Assembly (NCBI GenBank): GCA_013398615.1
Contig: VZSR01002364.1
Span: 1,376,176 to 1,440,175, forward strand
Length of the DNA stretch: 64,000 bases
Reading direction: 5' to 3'
From: Brachypodius melanocephalos
Lineage: Eukaryota; Chordata; Aves; Passeriformes; Pycnonotidae
Shown here piece by piece: positions 26,101 through 41,100 of the stretch. The first letter of the stretch is position 1. Each line of letters starts with the position of its first letter. Made by a program: the position numbers and the translations under genes. The notes below the pieces were generated by a model, which was given only the letters and a program-made list of their open reading frames with translations, did not search any database and was not told the DNA's origin.

Positions 26101-29100
26101 GGATTTTAAACCTGTCACATTGTACTTTTATTATAGATATGGTCTTGCACTTGCAAGCTGTTTTCTTGATCTTTTGCCAGCAAGGCTTTTGTAGTAGTCC
26201 TTGGAAGATATACTGTAGCAGCTCCCTTTTATAATATCTATCATTAACACCTCTTTGGCATCTTGAAGAATTTCTTCTTTGCTGGAGATTGGAGCAGTTG
26301 ATTAAGCAGCCTTTTGCTGTCCTCAGGCAATTTCTCAGTTTTCCACCTTGTTTCAAATCTACCTTTCTAGCAAAGGTCCTGGAAAAAGGTTGTGGTAGGG
26401 CAACTGCAGCCCTTACCTTCATGGTAATAATAAACTGTTTGAAAAATTTCAATCAGGCCAAAGCAGAGAGACAGCTTTAATGAGGATTTGTAGTGACCTT
26501 CTGTTTCATAGTAGGTGGATTCTGGCACATTGTCAATTTTAATTCTTACTGATCTTCCTGTGGCTTTTGATACCAGAGATCATAAGTTTCTCTTAAAATA
26601 CCTGTAGAAGCTCCTGAGCCCTGTGGGCTCCGTTCTGACATTGCTTCATTAGTATTTGCCTCAGTGGTGCCAGTTTGTCACTGTAAATATCTCATCTTCT
26701 GATATTGCCCCTGTGAACTGCCAGGTTCCCCGGGGCTATGAATTGGGCGGGTCCCTGAGATTCCTCTATGTATATGTGAACTGCAGCTTGCATTCTCAAA
26801 ACTTGTACACATTATAATAACCTGCAAGAAGGGCTTGGACATGGTCATTTCTCACAACTATTCCTGTGTATATGACAACAGAACTTGCCTACCAAAGTGT
26901 AGACTGTAAAACATTGCAAAAGTAAATAAAACAAAATTAGGTTCTGGTTGTCTATTATCTCATTTTGATTGAATCACATTGTTTTGGGTTTTGATTTGTT
27001 TTCTTAAATTACACAAGTATTCTAGGTATGGGGATGAGATTTAGTCTGTTTCTGGTTAGTCATGTAATGCTGGGGAGGTATTTCTGGGTGTCAATAGGCA
27101 GCAGAGGCTGGCTGCTGTTACTGGTTTGGGTAATAATAAGACTTGCTGATGGAAAATCAGGAACTTACTACTCAATCATCAACTTTTCTTGTCTAGCAGA
27201 GCTTTACTTATGGACCATGTGTTAGAGGCATCTGCCCAATCCTTTAGAAAAATTAAAAATTGAAGATGTGACACCTTTATTTCATGTATAGAGGGATCTT
27301 TCTTATAGTTAATCTCATGTTCTTATTCCTTTTTTTTTCCTTGACTCCTAGTTGTTTTTCTAGTGATTTGAGGTAGAGTTAATCTCGTATTGAATGTATC
27401 AATAAATAAATAGCTACCACTGGGCTAGATGTCATGACTGTGGAGTTTTATTGGTGGAGACAAAGAATATACCTGTGACATGATTAATTTTATCAAAAGA
27501 AGGCTTCTACAGATTTAAATCCTTAGCTTTAGTGAAGGAACTATAGTTTGGACGGTGGGAGTCCATACAAGGTTATGGTCTAAAGAGACTTAGGCTTGGG
27601 AACGAAAAGCACAAAAAAGCAAAATGTCAAGGAACCCACAACCTGTGTGTGTAATGCTTGGTGTCACAGACCTTTGAGCAGCACTGCTGGTGGTAATCTT
27701 GCCTAGCCAGAGACTGCAGCACACCTGAGGGAGGCTGTTTTGAGGACTGGGTTAATAAAATGGTTGGACTCAGTTCATTTGGAGAGATACTTTTGAGGGT
27801 GAGGGAAGAGACATGGAGGAATTGGTTCCCTGAAGGGCTGCTGTGTTGCACTGCTGTGTCCAGAATGTGGGAGGAGCTCTGCCACGACTTCTTTTTGCCT
27901 GTGCCGCACAGTGCTTTCATAACAGGGTGTGTCTGAGCTCCTGGTTCATGGTATCCATTCAATTAAACTGTCCCTCTTAGGAGCAGAGCTAGTTAGTAAT
28001 TTACCCTCTGATTCAGTGTATGTATCCTCAAACCATACTCACCTGTTGGGATCATATCTCACTTGGAAATGATTTCTAAGTTCTCTTATTCACAGCCTCC
28101 GTGGCTTTAGCTGTGGGAGCTAAATCTGACAGGGATTATGAATTGGAGTCCACCACCACCACAGTTCACAGTCCAGGGTATTAAAGTGAACTGAAATCAA
28201 TAGTGGTTTATATTATAATGTGCCTGCCTCTGAACTGGAAACTGAAGAATGGACACATCACCTGGATATGCCTCTGTAGCTTTCAGCAGAGGGTAAGGTG
28301 GCAAATAACAAGAAAGATGAACTTTGCTTAATAGGATTTGGAACATCTTACAGGGAAAGCTCTTTTATGACATCTTGCGTGACTGTTTTTTTTTCTCTAT
28401 GTGCTTTGATTTATATTTTGTTTGCATGTATTTCTAATTTATGTAGTTTCTTCAAATTTTGTAATTTCCTATGGTTATGCCACTTATCACAAATTATGAT
28501 CAGCTGTAATTATCACATTGTTTTCCTAAGTACAAATGAAAATGCAAACTAAAACCAAGACAACAACCCTCCTATTCCACATGAGACAATTTCTGTGTTT
28601 AATACCCTGCTTCTAGTCAGTTATTATTTAGCTCTTATCTGTGTAATTCACTGTTCTGTCTCCACCAGCGGTCAGAAAGGACAAGGCAGCCGTTTACTTA
28701 AATACACATCTAGAAATTGTTTAATGATTTCAAATTACTTCGACTGTTTCAAGTCTTATCTAGCTGGCTTTTTATTCGTTATTGTCTAATTAAATCCAAA
28801 GAAATTGTAGTACTTGATGCTTTTGTTAAAAAAAAGAGAAAAGTTATATTTTCTAGTAGAACATTATCAGATAAAAGAATGGATTAGTAATTTCATTAGA
28901 TTTGAAACAGTCTCTGTAAAACAGTGCTGCTTCTTCCCTGAGCTCTCTTAAAGTGTGATAATCTGTAAATGTTGTTCCTACATAACAAAACTTTCATAAC
29001 ATAAATTATTGGAAATGTGCCAGTGGTTCTAGTTCTGCCAAACAATGCTGTGCATTTTTTTTTTTTTTTTGTTTTGTTTTGTTTTTTTTTGAGTTTCTCA

Positions 29101-32100
29101 GCCTCCCCCAGCTGACCCTGAGTTTCCAAAATCCCCTGTGACACGTGACAGGGAATTCCCTCTCAGCCCTGCGGTGTGGATGTCTGAACCAACAGGTATG
29201 CTCTGTTTTCAAGGACTGCTTTACTGTTCTTTTCTGTCGTTGTTTTTGATGAATCTGAGGCACTGTGACCATCAGATAGCATTGTTGAGCTGTAATGTTT
29301 AGGTGCTGTTTGTTTCCATGAACCAGAAAGAGAGCATCAAACCTTATCACCCGAACTACACATTCCCAGCACAGTTCCCCCTCCCCCAGGGGCTGCGCTG
29401 GCTTTGTGTTAAATAGCATATTGATTACAAGATTACAGCATTTTGTAGATAGAAAGTGAACGGTCATGGGCTTTTACATTTCAATTGCCTATTTATCTCT
29501 GTGGAAAATTGTACACATTCACAGAGGAACTGCTTGGGGTGATTCAAGACAACGTGGAGGGAAATGACTGGGACAAAGAAGCAGATCTATGCTCTTCTGT
29601 TTTTTGGGATCCTTGTACCTCTGCCTATGAACATCAGTGGCAGCAGAAAAGGTGTCAAGGCTTTGCCTGTGTTGTCGCCGATGCAAAAGGTGGAGTCTCT
29701 TCTTTCTTTCCTCTTGTGTTCCAGCCACTGAGGATGATGTGGAAAACACGAAGGATTTCTTAATCCAGAATGCAGCACGTGCAGTTGTGAAGCACTGCTA
29801 CTGTCCTCTGTAGAGAAAGTGGCACTGTCTCTTCAGTGGCTACGGCCATTTCATATAAGGAATGAAGTGGGGGGTTAAAGTAAGCTCTAGCATAGCATGT
29901 TTTATCATTAACTGCATAAAGCAATTTCCCCTGCAGAGGTTGATTGTTAGGTGGATCGCTCACTCCTGGATGTATGGTGGACATCTGCTCAGGATCGCTG
30001 CAGAGCCCTTTTGAGTACAACTCCAAGCTGCAGTATCAAAATAGGAAAGGAAAATTACTGGTCAAATGTGTTGCTCACCTTTTGAAAGCTCCAGTGTGTT
30101 AGTTCCTTCAAATGAAATTTAGGGTTTCAACTATGTGTGTAATTAGTCTGCAGAACTGATTTCTGGTATTTTGATATCCTGGTATCAACATCAGGGATTA
30201 TTATAAAACAGTTGCTGGTCTCTGATGCAGCTCTAGAGTTTTATTTGCATTATAGCAGCAGTACCTCTTTAGAGAAAGGCAGCAAAGTCACTACTATTGA
30301 CATATTAGAAAGAAAAGCTTCATTAAGGTATTTTGTGAATAGGAGAAATTCAGAAAATGTCCCAATGTCATCAATCTCACCATTACTGTGTTGTCACAGC
30401 TAGAAATCTGGATAATGTAGACTTAATTTAGTCTGAGCTATGACTTTAGGCAAAGTCACAAAGAGAATTGGGCACATTAAAATCCTGATGCTGGGTTTAC
30501 TCAGGAACTCAACCTCAACCTGCTCAGTCCACACTGCCTCTGCACTGAAAAGCTGAGCTTCTTCATTATATAAAATTTCTTTTAACTTTCCTCAAATTTG
30601 ACATACACAGTGATTATATAACACAAAACAGTGAGAAGTGCATCTCCTAGTTATGCTTAAAATAAAAAGATCTATTTAAAATATTTTTAAATATCTGAAA
30701 TTCATAACACTGCATCTCTCCAGACAACATCTGCTGATTTATAGAGCAATATTAGTAACAGAATATTTTTAAATATTTCAGATTACCAATTCAAGTCAGA
30801 CTAAATATGAAATAGGTTCTTCACAAGATTATATCAAGAGTCAGCTGTGAAGTCATCAAAGTAAGGAAACTTGAATTACCTTGACAGATGCTATACTAAA
30901 ATATTGATTTTTTTCATGCACCTAATGCCAAAAAAAGGCTGATTAAAAAGCCAAATAGCTGAAAGATATACAATTATTATTGTAGCTTTGCATGCGTAAT
31001 CCATGTAATCGGGTAACTTGTGCAAAAATCAAGGCAGAGGCAAAAGAGATTTTAGAAAACCATTAAGGGAAAGAACTGTGTCCTGATTGCACTGAATTAC
31101 CTGGATGTCAACATGTAGAGGTTTGGGGTGTTTTTAAGTACATTATGTTAAACCAGATGGAATCCTTTTTCTGCTGCAAGGTGGCTAAAGGTATTTTATT
31201 TTGGAAGGACTCCACAAAGTAATTATTACCCAGTTCTGTAACTATTATAGAATGTAGGAAACTCAGAGAAAATAATAATTAAAATTTCAAATGTGTGGGT
31301 TTTGGGAGGGTTATTTTTCTTCCCTCTGAGAAAATGCAGTTGTTCAAATGCCTGCTAATTAAACTAGGAATGGTCTATATTAGATTACCTTCTCCCCCTT
31401 TCTGATGTATTTAGAGAGTATGTTTCAAATTATTTACAGTCTTGAATTGGTGAGATATTCCCAAATGTTTCTCTGAGTTTTTTTTTCCTGCTGTTGCCTC
31501 AGATTTAATATAATTAGTTCTCTCATTTTGATTAGGTCACTCAGGCTGATGTATACCCTGAATGAAATCTTATTTCATATTTAACTATAAGTTAACCCAG
31601 CAAGATCTGATATTTAGTTTGGTGTTTTAAATCCTCATCATACACATTTCAAAAATGTGGGGTTAGATTTGTAATGATACCTTAATTATTTGGTTTTCTT
31701 TTTATCATATACATTGCTTTGTGGCATTATACAGCATTTTATTATCATTTTTAACTGTTGTTGGGCTTTTTTTGCCATCTGATCATATTGTTTTGGGCTT
31801 ATTCTGAATATACACCCAAGCAGTGCACAGCACTGTTGAATATGTTCTGTTTTCCTGCTACGTATGAAGCTCCGGTTTTGGATTTGTTTGGTTTTTTTTC
31901 CTGAGGATTCCCTCTCTTCCCCTGTCCTTTATCAGTCTGGTCCCTTTCACACCTTATGGAGAATAGGAAATAATCCTACCAATAAGATGAGGATATTCAA
32001 GCTATTGTTTTTCCTGCCATGATCACAGCAGTCTCTCGTAGCAGCTAAATGTTTTGTCCTGTCAACTCTTTTGCAGATCAGGTTATTAAGGAGTAGAATA

Positions 32101-35100
32101 TTGATTATTTAGGATGAGATTTTTAAAGCTTGCCTAGAGGGTTGCAATGTCCAATTAGAAATTAATGACTTAGAGGCAGCTTTGAAAATCCCACCTGTAG
32201 AGTTGAAGCTTTCAAATGAGTCTGAAGTTAAGAGCCGTAATGAGTGCACAAATGGTGTGATATTTTCCTGTGACTGGAAGAAGTGTTAAATAGCAGCTCT
32301 CTATCTTCATGTCAAATAATTAAGGAAGTTAGCAGAAGTAGACTTCAGACAAGTAAACTGATCCTATTTTCCTTGGAACAGGCTAACAGGCAGTTCTTTA
32401 AAAATACTAAGGCACAGTGCAGCCCTGGTAATGACAAGTTTTGTCTAGAAAGTCGTGTTATATTTGTTTGCTAAGATAGTTAATCACAAACTTTGACATA
32501 AGCCTAGAGCAAGAACAAAGGCAGGGAACATAGATGTGGATTTTTTTTTCCAATGGAGAAACTAAAAAAAAATTTTAAGTTATTTTTAGGATGTAAAAGT
32601 AATAGTACATCAGCCATAAGAATAAAACTAAAGTACGGTTCTGTGTGCCAAAGATTTTTTTTTTCTTTTTTAATGATTCCAAGGGTATGGCAGGTGAATC
32701 CATTTAGCAGGTCTAATGACTGGAAAGTGGAATGTTTTTCAAATAGCATGGATGAAACGATCTGTAGCCCATCAGCATACAGCTGGAATGATGTCATAGA
32801 TGGTTATGCTTTAATTCTTCCTGCATTGCTAAAGGGGAAATGGGGTCTGCAATATCCTCTGACTGCCTTGTTGAATGCAAATCCTTGAGCTGGAAATGGA
32901 GAGTGTTCTCTTTCTCCACATGACTAATGTTAATTTCTTTAGCAGGAAAAAATTTAATAAGTCTCTCTAATGGTAAATTACCATTTATTGTAAATGTGCC
33001 ACATAAAGGAAGTAATAAGTCATTATTATTGACCTATTACTGGTCTTTCTGTTTTACCTCTAATTAAATAAAAATGTGCACTTTGAGTTAATATGCTTTT
33101 TGTTTGAATATCCTTTCTTTAGTCCAGAACTGGTACCGATACTCTAACACACTGTAGTAATCACAGCTTCCTCTCAGATTTTGTTTAAGCTGAGGATGAA
33201 GTTTTCTCCTTAGTTGTTCTTTAATTGGATCCCCTCCACCCCATTTCTCTCTTTTGGAGGCTTCTACTCCCAATATTTTATTGGACTCTTCTAATCACTT
33301 GTTTGCTTCTCAAGCACAAATGTGGGAGCTTTTCCTGTGGGGAGATAGTGCCCTACTGAGCTTCAAACTTCAAACTGATAACTTCAAATATATTAGTGCT
33401 TAAAAGAATGGATTAGAATATAGAAAAATGAGAGAAATTATAAAGAAAATCCAGAAATTTGCAGGATGTGACTGATGTTACATTGTGGCTGGTGGAACAG
33501 GTGAATGGTTGAGGTGGTGGTGTAGTGTGTGTGTTATGCAGTGTTAGAAAGGAGCCTCAGTTCTCTGGGTTTGGGACACCTGTGCATGTACAGAGAACTG
33601 CCAGTAGGGTAGAAGCTATCCCAGAATAGGCTCAGGAGCTGAGATCAACATCTGGGAACCTAGAGGCAAAGTATTCTTAAAAAGTCATTAAAACCAGCTA
33701 TGATGTCCTCATGTTTGGGTTGTTTTGGTTTTTTCCCCCTCAGGTCAGAATTTCTTTCTGAATAACAGGACAGGGCTAGCAGGAAGAATCACAGGAACTG
33801 CTATGTCATTTGATACATAGCCTGGGGGAAAGGCTTTGCTTGGAGTTGGAAAACATGGACTTGAACCTTGCTAGGTAAGGATGACATTGAACATGACCTC
33901 TTACATCCTAAGCATGAGAGCTGTGATAATATATGAAGGTGAACAGTGTAATCACCATGTCAGTCATATTTAGGAAACTGTTTCAGAGCACACAGGTCTG
34001 CCCAGAGAAGGCCCAGTACTCTAGTGTGCTGGAACTTGTCTGTAGCTCTGAGTAAATGTTTTCATTCCAGCATTTAAGATGCTCTGTGTGCTCAGTTTTT
34101 TCTCTGGACTTCAAGTTCATAACTTGTTTTGAATCCCACTCTGAAATGTCGAGTTCCTCCATGCATCAGACTCTGAAATCTGAATTCCCTCCTTGGGATC
34201 AGAAGCCTGGAAGTTAAATGTCATTGCCTGTTCTATATAGAGCCCTGTGTCTTATTGGGCATCCCTAATCCCAAGTGTGTAGTCAGAGTGCAAAGGCAAT
34301 ATGTTGCTCATCTCTCTTTAGTGATCCTGTTGCAGTAATTGTCACTAGGGATATTCCAGGGTCACCCTTGTTCAACAATACTGTAATGATAGTGGGAGCA
34401 AATCTTTGCTTTGTAGCTGTGGTAAACTCCAATTTAAATATGCTGGTGTGAAACTAACTGCACCAAATTTATTGTAGTACAGTGGAAATGTAACCACTGG
34501 AAACTGATGTTCAGCTAATGATAATGAATATGTTAGTAAATGTTCATACTTTTTAAGTAAAAAAAATTTGAAAGTGAGGCCAGTCTTTGTTCTCCAATGT
34601 ACATGACTAATCCCACTAAATCTGACTCAGCAGTAGCTCTCCAGTTCATTGGCCTTTTGTGAGGAATAGATATGAAGTTAAGGAAGTCAAAAACCACTGC
34701 TGTTACTTGAAAGAGCATCGCTAAAGGGTGTTGCAACCTGAGGCCTGAAAGTCCTCCTAGGCTGTTGTGATGTAGGTAGGGATGGCAGGCTGGGGCTGTT
34801 GCTAAAGCAGTAACAACCCCTGTTGAACCTCCTGTCATTAGAGATTTCCCCTGGCACGTAGATATTTTTCTGAACTAAGTCCTCTGAAGTGCAGAACATG
34901 TTTAATTTTTGTTTCCTGGTAGCCATAATTCCCTTTGTTGCTTCTCCCAAATACCTCTGACCTCGGTCTCTTTTTCCAGAGTTCAGCCTCTTCCTTCCAC
35001 CAGTCCACTGGTACCCTTCATTCTGTGCTGCTGTTCTTACCTCCCTTCACGATCCCTTCACTCTACCTGAATTTTATGTGAGGAACACAGGTAGCTGAGG

Positions 35101-38100
35101 CCAGATGGAATAATGCAATTTAGCTAATTGCCTCTATCCAAGGGAAAAAAACCCTATCCATTCTGGCAGGAGTGGCATTGCCCATAGCAGGAATTCTTAG
35201 AACAGAAGAAAAATTTTCTAGAATTCCTAAATGGCTGATCTATTTAACTCAAACTTCTCAATCCCTGGTGACTCTATTGCTAGTCTTCAACAATGGTCCT
35301 TAATAAGATGGAGAAAAAATAGGAAGTCTAATTTCTCTTTTAATGCTCTTTGTAGAAGAGTTCTGATGTAGAAAATCAATACTTCTATTCAAAGGAAAGC
35401 TACTGAAACAAATAATATTACTGGCTGGCAGGCTCAGCAGCCTTTTTGCTTTGATTACATTCTTGCTTACCATACTGCACTGGTGTTTAGAAAATCCAAA
35501 AAATAACTTTTAAGTGTTTTTGCTATGAAACAATTTAAGCAGTTTAGTGTTTGGAATATAATTGAAATAAACTTCAAGAGCAAAGGAAAATATGTTCTTA
35601 TTTGTGCTAAAAAAATTGCATTAATGAGCAAATAGATTCTGTATGTCAACTCAAGGACAGCTGCAGTCCCACGAACCCCTTGTTTTGGTTGTTCATGTTT
35701 GGATTTTTTTAAAAGTTTGTACTTTACTGAATTCTTAAGATAAAAATATAATACTTGGAATTTTTTTAAGTTACCTTTTAGCCCATACTTAATCAGAGGC
35801 ATTTTCCGTGTTATATCTGGAACACAGATTACTCAACAGTCTTTCTTTGTCTGTGCCAGCTCATATAATTCACATTTTATTACCCTGATCAATTGAAACA
35901 TTTTATTAAAGGTCAAAAGAAAAGAAAAATTGTAAAATTAGAAATGGAAATGGATTTGATTAATGATTGAATGGAAATATGGAAGCAAATGATCCAATTT
36001 ATTACCTTTTTTCTATTTGATAAATATCTTTGATTTTAGCTCTATGTTTTACTCCAGCTGCTTTGACTATACAACAATCTGTTCCTTTTCTCCCCAGCCA
36101 TGTAAAAACATGGGAGAAATCAGCATCAAGTTGGGTAAAATGGATGGTAACTTCAAATCATATGTCATAGTATTAAACTTGAGCAAGTAAACTCTGTATG
36201 CAAGAGATTTTTCCCTGAAACTTAAACTGTAGTGCTCAGCATTGATTCCTACTGAAGGCCTGTTCTGGAAATAGGCTCTGTGTGTGCACAGTGCCCAGAG
36301 CAGCAGTCACAGTGGCTGGGAGAGCAGCCAGCAGCACTTTGGGACATTGATGGTGGCCTTGCCTGCAGGATGGAGCAGCCATCATCTCCCAGTGCCCTGC
36401 TTTCCTCTCAGAGGAGACCAGGGTGGTTGTGTGGGAAGGGAGCCAGCCTATAGAGGCCAACAGATTGTGGAGGCCCAGGGACCTGCCACCAGAGCAGCTA
36501 TGCCTCAGCCCTGGAGGGGCCGATGCAAACAGGCAGAAATATGCCTCTAGGGTAGGGTGAGAAAAGCCTTCCTACCATGGGCCTTTGCAGCCACATGTTA
36601 ATATCTCTTAGGTTTGTTAAGTTTATATCACCCTGTTCAGCCCCTGTTACCATATATGCACCCCTCTTAGAGTGTTCTTCCTTCCCTTGAACCCCATTGG
36701 GTTATTTTTGCTGCAGTACCCCCTGTGATCCTATTAGTCCCTCAGTTCCTAGCCACCCCTCTACACCATTGTTTCCTATCCCTATTGGACCTTGACCCTC
36801 AGATCCACCCCATTTGTCTTGTTTATAAGCCTGTGCCCTCGACCCACTCCTTGATCTCATTTCTGATTCTGTTTGAAGCTGCTCTTGTCCCTGAACCTCT
36901 GTTCTGTTTCCCTGGATCCCTTCCCTATTCCCACCTGTGTTCCTGAATAAATGCTCCTCAGATAGTCAAATGAGAACCCATCTCTCTCTGCTTTGTCAGT
37001 GCCATTACAGTCACGCCCTTACAATCCCATGGTCCCGGACCCTGCTGTGCTGTCTTTATCTTCTTTTCTTCTTCGTGTTAGAGCCAGGATTAATACACAG
37101 GAGTCAGTTTCATGTTCAGACTTGGTGTTTATTAATTCTTATCTATATTACAGCCTCACGAGTCGTGAGTTCCGCAGTACCTCTAATTAACAAGGTGCAA
37201 AATGGAATACCTCTCTGTCTCTACAAGATCTTTTCAAGGACAATCCATCCAATTGTGAAATGCCACCTAAATTATTTTTATTTCAAACCCAACAACTAAC
37301 TACTTGAAGTTCACCGTGTGGACTTTATTAACCAATTACAGAAAACCACCCAAACCCATGAAGAAGAAGGAAGAAGAATGTGAAAAAAAGAACAACTAAC
37401 CTCCACCCTAATGTCTCCATCTTGCCCCATATATGTTACTATATACTAAAATCTTAAAATCTGGGTTTCCAGAATTCCAACACCCTGTGACCACACTTGC
37501 ACAATGTAACGTGCAACAACGGATCAGCGGTGATTATTTGGAGGAATGAGACTCTAAGTTTGAGAGAAGCTGTTGACTCCCTCAAGGACAGAGAGACCCT
37601 GCAGAGAGACCTCAAAAAACTTAGAAAGATGGACAATCACCAGCTGGATGAAGTTTAGCAAGAGTAAGTGCTAGATTCTGCACCTGGGACATGGCAGCAC
37701 TGGTTGGATGTGTAGATTGGGGAACAGGAGACTGGAGAGCAGTGCTGTGGAAAGTGACCTGGGGGTCCTGATCGATGGCAAGCTGGATATGAGTCAGCAG
37801 TGCCCTGGGAGGGCCAACCATGTCCTGGGGGGCATCAGGCACAGCATCACCAGCTGGGCAAGGGAGGGGATGCTGTGCTCTGAGCTGGGATGGCCTAGGG
37901 TATTTTCCTGCTCTGCTCTAAGCTGGGATGGCCTCACCTCGAGTCCTGAGGCAGTTTTGGGTGCCACAAGATAAAAAAGACATTAGGCCATTAGAGAACA
38001 TCCAAAGGGGGCCACGAGGAAGGTGAAGGGCCTTGAGGGGAAGCCGTGTGAGGAGTGGCTAAGAGCTCTTGGTTTGTTCAGCTGGAGAAGAGGCCACTGA

Positions 38101-41100
38101 GGGCAGACCTTATTGTATTCTTCAACATCCTCAGTAGGGGCAGTGGAGGGTCAGGTACTGATCTCTTCACTCTCTTGGCCAGGGACAGGACTCAAGGAAA
38201 TGGCATGAAGCTCAGTTGGGAGGCTTAGGCTGGATATCAGGAAAAGGTTTTTCACCCAGACTGTGACTGGGCACTGGAACAGGCTCCTCAGGGAAGTGGT
38301 CACAGCACCAAGCCTATGTGAGTTCAAGAAGCATTTGGACAACACTCTCAGGTACACAGTGGGATTCTTGGGGCATCCTCTGTAGGGCCAGGAGTCGACC
38401 TTGATCATCCTGATGGGTCCCTTCTAAATCAGTATATTCTATGATTCTATCTGAGGGCAAAAAATTATTCAAGTGGTTTATATGACATCATGTAGCATCC
38501 ATGGCAGCTGAAGAAGTTGTAGATCAGCTTATCTACTAACATGTGCTTCATATTATATCATCCTGGTCTCTTTCAAACAAAACTTTTTTTTTTTTTTCCC
38601 CAGCACCCAGAGTGGATGTTCCTTTAGTTACAGCTCATTTTCCACCCCCAAAGGACTCCACCATATACACTGAATGAGGCAAGAGACTTGTTAAAATATC
38701 ATTGCAGTCTGTTTTGTACATGTTGCATCATTCCACACAAGGGAGTGAATGGAATTGTATGGTCAGCCCTAGTTTGATATATCTCAGGTTTGGAATTCTG
38801 CATTTTTGATAACTCCATTGTAACAGATCGTACAGTTGGAACACAAAGCGGGTTTTTTGTGTGCAATTATACAATACTCCAAATATGTTAAGATGCAGTG
38901 GTTGAGAAGATTGATGTATTCTAAATATATCAGCAGGGAATTATTGAGGGTGTCTCAAGGGGTTATTTTAGAGACAAACAAGACAGCTATTTTGAGCAAC
39001 AGTCAAATAATTCTTTTACATGGACAACTCTTCAAGAGATGTCTGATTCACTGATAATTAAAATTATAAATGAGTCTTGTTTGGCCTGAGTGATTATGTT
39101 CATGCTCCAATGACCATGGCCTCTAAGTACTAAGGCATATAATTAGACCCTTCTTTGACCTTTCAATATCATGTTGACCATATCTAGGCTCAAACAGATC
39201 CATAGCCCAGATAGTTGTTTAGGGCCAGATGGTGTTTTCATGCAAAATTAGTGCAAGAGTTTGCTTCAGAGCTTGCTCCATGCACAGCAGAAGAATAGAT
39301 GATTGAAACAGAGGCTCTGGTGTGATATGATAAACTGTAACTGAACTTCCTGAGGGTGGGCTCCTCATGTGTATCATCCTCCTTTCCTGTCCAGCATCCT
39401 CCATATCATTCTAGGTTCTTTAACCTGTAATTTTTGTGACATTTTCCTGTCAGTTTAGCAGCAAGATGAAGGTTGTAATCTGACTGAAGGAATAATGAAT
39501 ATATTTTACCAGTAATGAACTTTAATGTGTTTAGCTAAGTAAGACAACTCTGCTTATGGAAAGGTACATAATTAGCATGAAGCATCTATGTACTTCATTC
39601 ATCCACAGAAAACATTACCTTCTCAAACTGCAAGAAGAACAGAAGTTTTTCATTTTAAATACAATTAATTTTCATTTCAAATGCAATTGTATAGTGTGGG
39701 AGACTTTCATACATAAAATCCAATTATCAATTCCTCTTCCTGAAATTTTAGTTTGGTTGTTTCCAGTTTAAGCACTTTAACTGTTTTTAAATTTGATGGT
39801 TTTTGTAGGATAAAGGGTCACACTAAGGAAGATGATAAAAGACAGATGACAACGAGTCTGTCAGAAACTGATGAGAATTTCATCAAGTTTGAAGAAGTCA
39901 GTAAAGGTAAACATTCCCTTGAAATATCCTGATTAGCCTAAACTTTCAGAAAGTAGTAAATGTTCAGTGTATGAATATAGCATTTCTTTCAGGTACCCAC
40001 AAATACAAATACTCATTATGTGAATTATAATAATTATGTGAATTATATAATCATTATGGAAATAAAATGAATAAATAGAATCTGGGGAAAAGTACCTATC
40101 AGCTCCACATTTTGACTGCAGCTGTTACTTAACCTTGCCTACTTAGTAATTCATCAAGAAATAATTAAACAATCTCTAATATTCCATGAAGTCTTTAAAT
40201 TGTGCACAGGAAGGCATGAGACACACAAGTTCTATGCATTCATTGATTTCATGCTAACAAGTTGACAACATAGTGGATAAAACTGTATTCTAGTGTAGCT
40301 TTAGTACTGCTTTACGGAGAATTGATATTGCCTGCCTTTTTTCCAAAGTCAGTGTGAGAATTTCTCTGCATTTTCCCTTTAATGTACTCAGGCAAACTTT
40401 GGAAATAAAGCCCAGCAGTAACATTTTTTGGCAGTGCCTCCATTTTCCACATCTTCATTCAAATGATTTACATCATCTTTTACCCTGAGCCCAGACAAAG
40501 TCTGCATTTTGTACCTACTGCTGCAGGTAATAGGCCCAAGAGGTATTTGAAAGCCCAGAGGAGGAACTGTTGAATTTACATACTTTGTGTATGAGCAATG
40601 CAAAAGTCATACAAAACAATTAACTGATGTTGACAATACAAAGGAATGCAATACTTTTCTAATAATGATTTTAGAGTAGTCTTTTGGTAAACATTTGAAG
40701 TTTCTGACTTTTAACTGTGAAAGAAATTGATGTGGATTTTAGTTTGGGTTTTTGTCTTTCTAGTTGGTTTAAACTGGGCTGCTGCGTATGATCTTACACA
40801 GTGGCAAGTTAAGGGTTCTCTCTGTTCTTTTTTGTTGATTTTACATACAAATGGGAGAAAGCCACTGACTTAATAGATTTGTAATAGCTTTGTGTGGTTA
40901 TAAAACAGATGACGCTTTGTGCTATGTGTTAAGTGTCATTCAGTTTTGTGGGGTGTAATTTCCTTCATAAGTACTTATTATGAGGTCTGACTTAAAATGA
41001 TATGCCTGTTCATGGCATGAGATTGTTTCATGAGGCCTGTTCATCATGTACTGTGATGATTCTTCTGCCAGAAAACTACTTGTAGGATAAGGAAGTGGTA

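Larger units (their letters stand above)
17177..39808 (+). other. Intron 1 of the small-protein gene (about 22.6 kb)
   Basis: The DNA between the exon 1 donor and exon 2 acceptor is mostly AT-rich and unique-looking. It holds a CR1 3' end at about 22165-22552, a pair of minus-strand open frames at 24.8-25.5 kb, a GC-rich patch at about 19740-19990, a poly-T tract at 29055-29090, and the LTR/LTR/CR1 composite at about 36.3-38.5 kb. No other exon of the gene was convincing, but a short one could be missed. Confidence 0.5.

Noticed and set aside
29006..29467. Minus-strand open frame of 153 codons
   Set aside because: Its C-terminal part is translated poly-T (a Lys/Asn run), and the rest has no recognisable domain.
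36725..37299. Plus-strand open frames across the LTR region as retroviral protein remnants
   Set aside because: They translate the LTR's own U3/R/U5 sequence, including the TATA and AATAAA signals, and show no gag, pol or env motifs.
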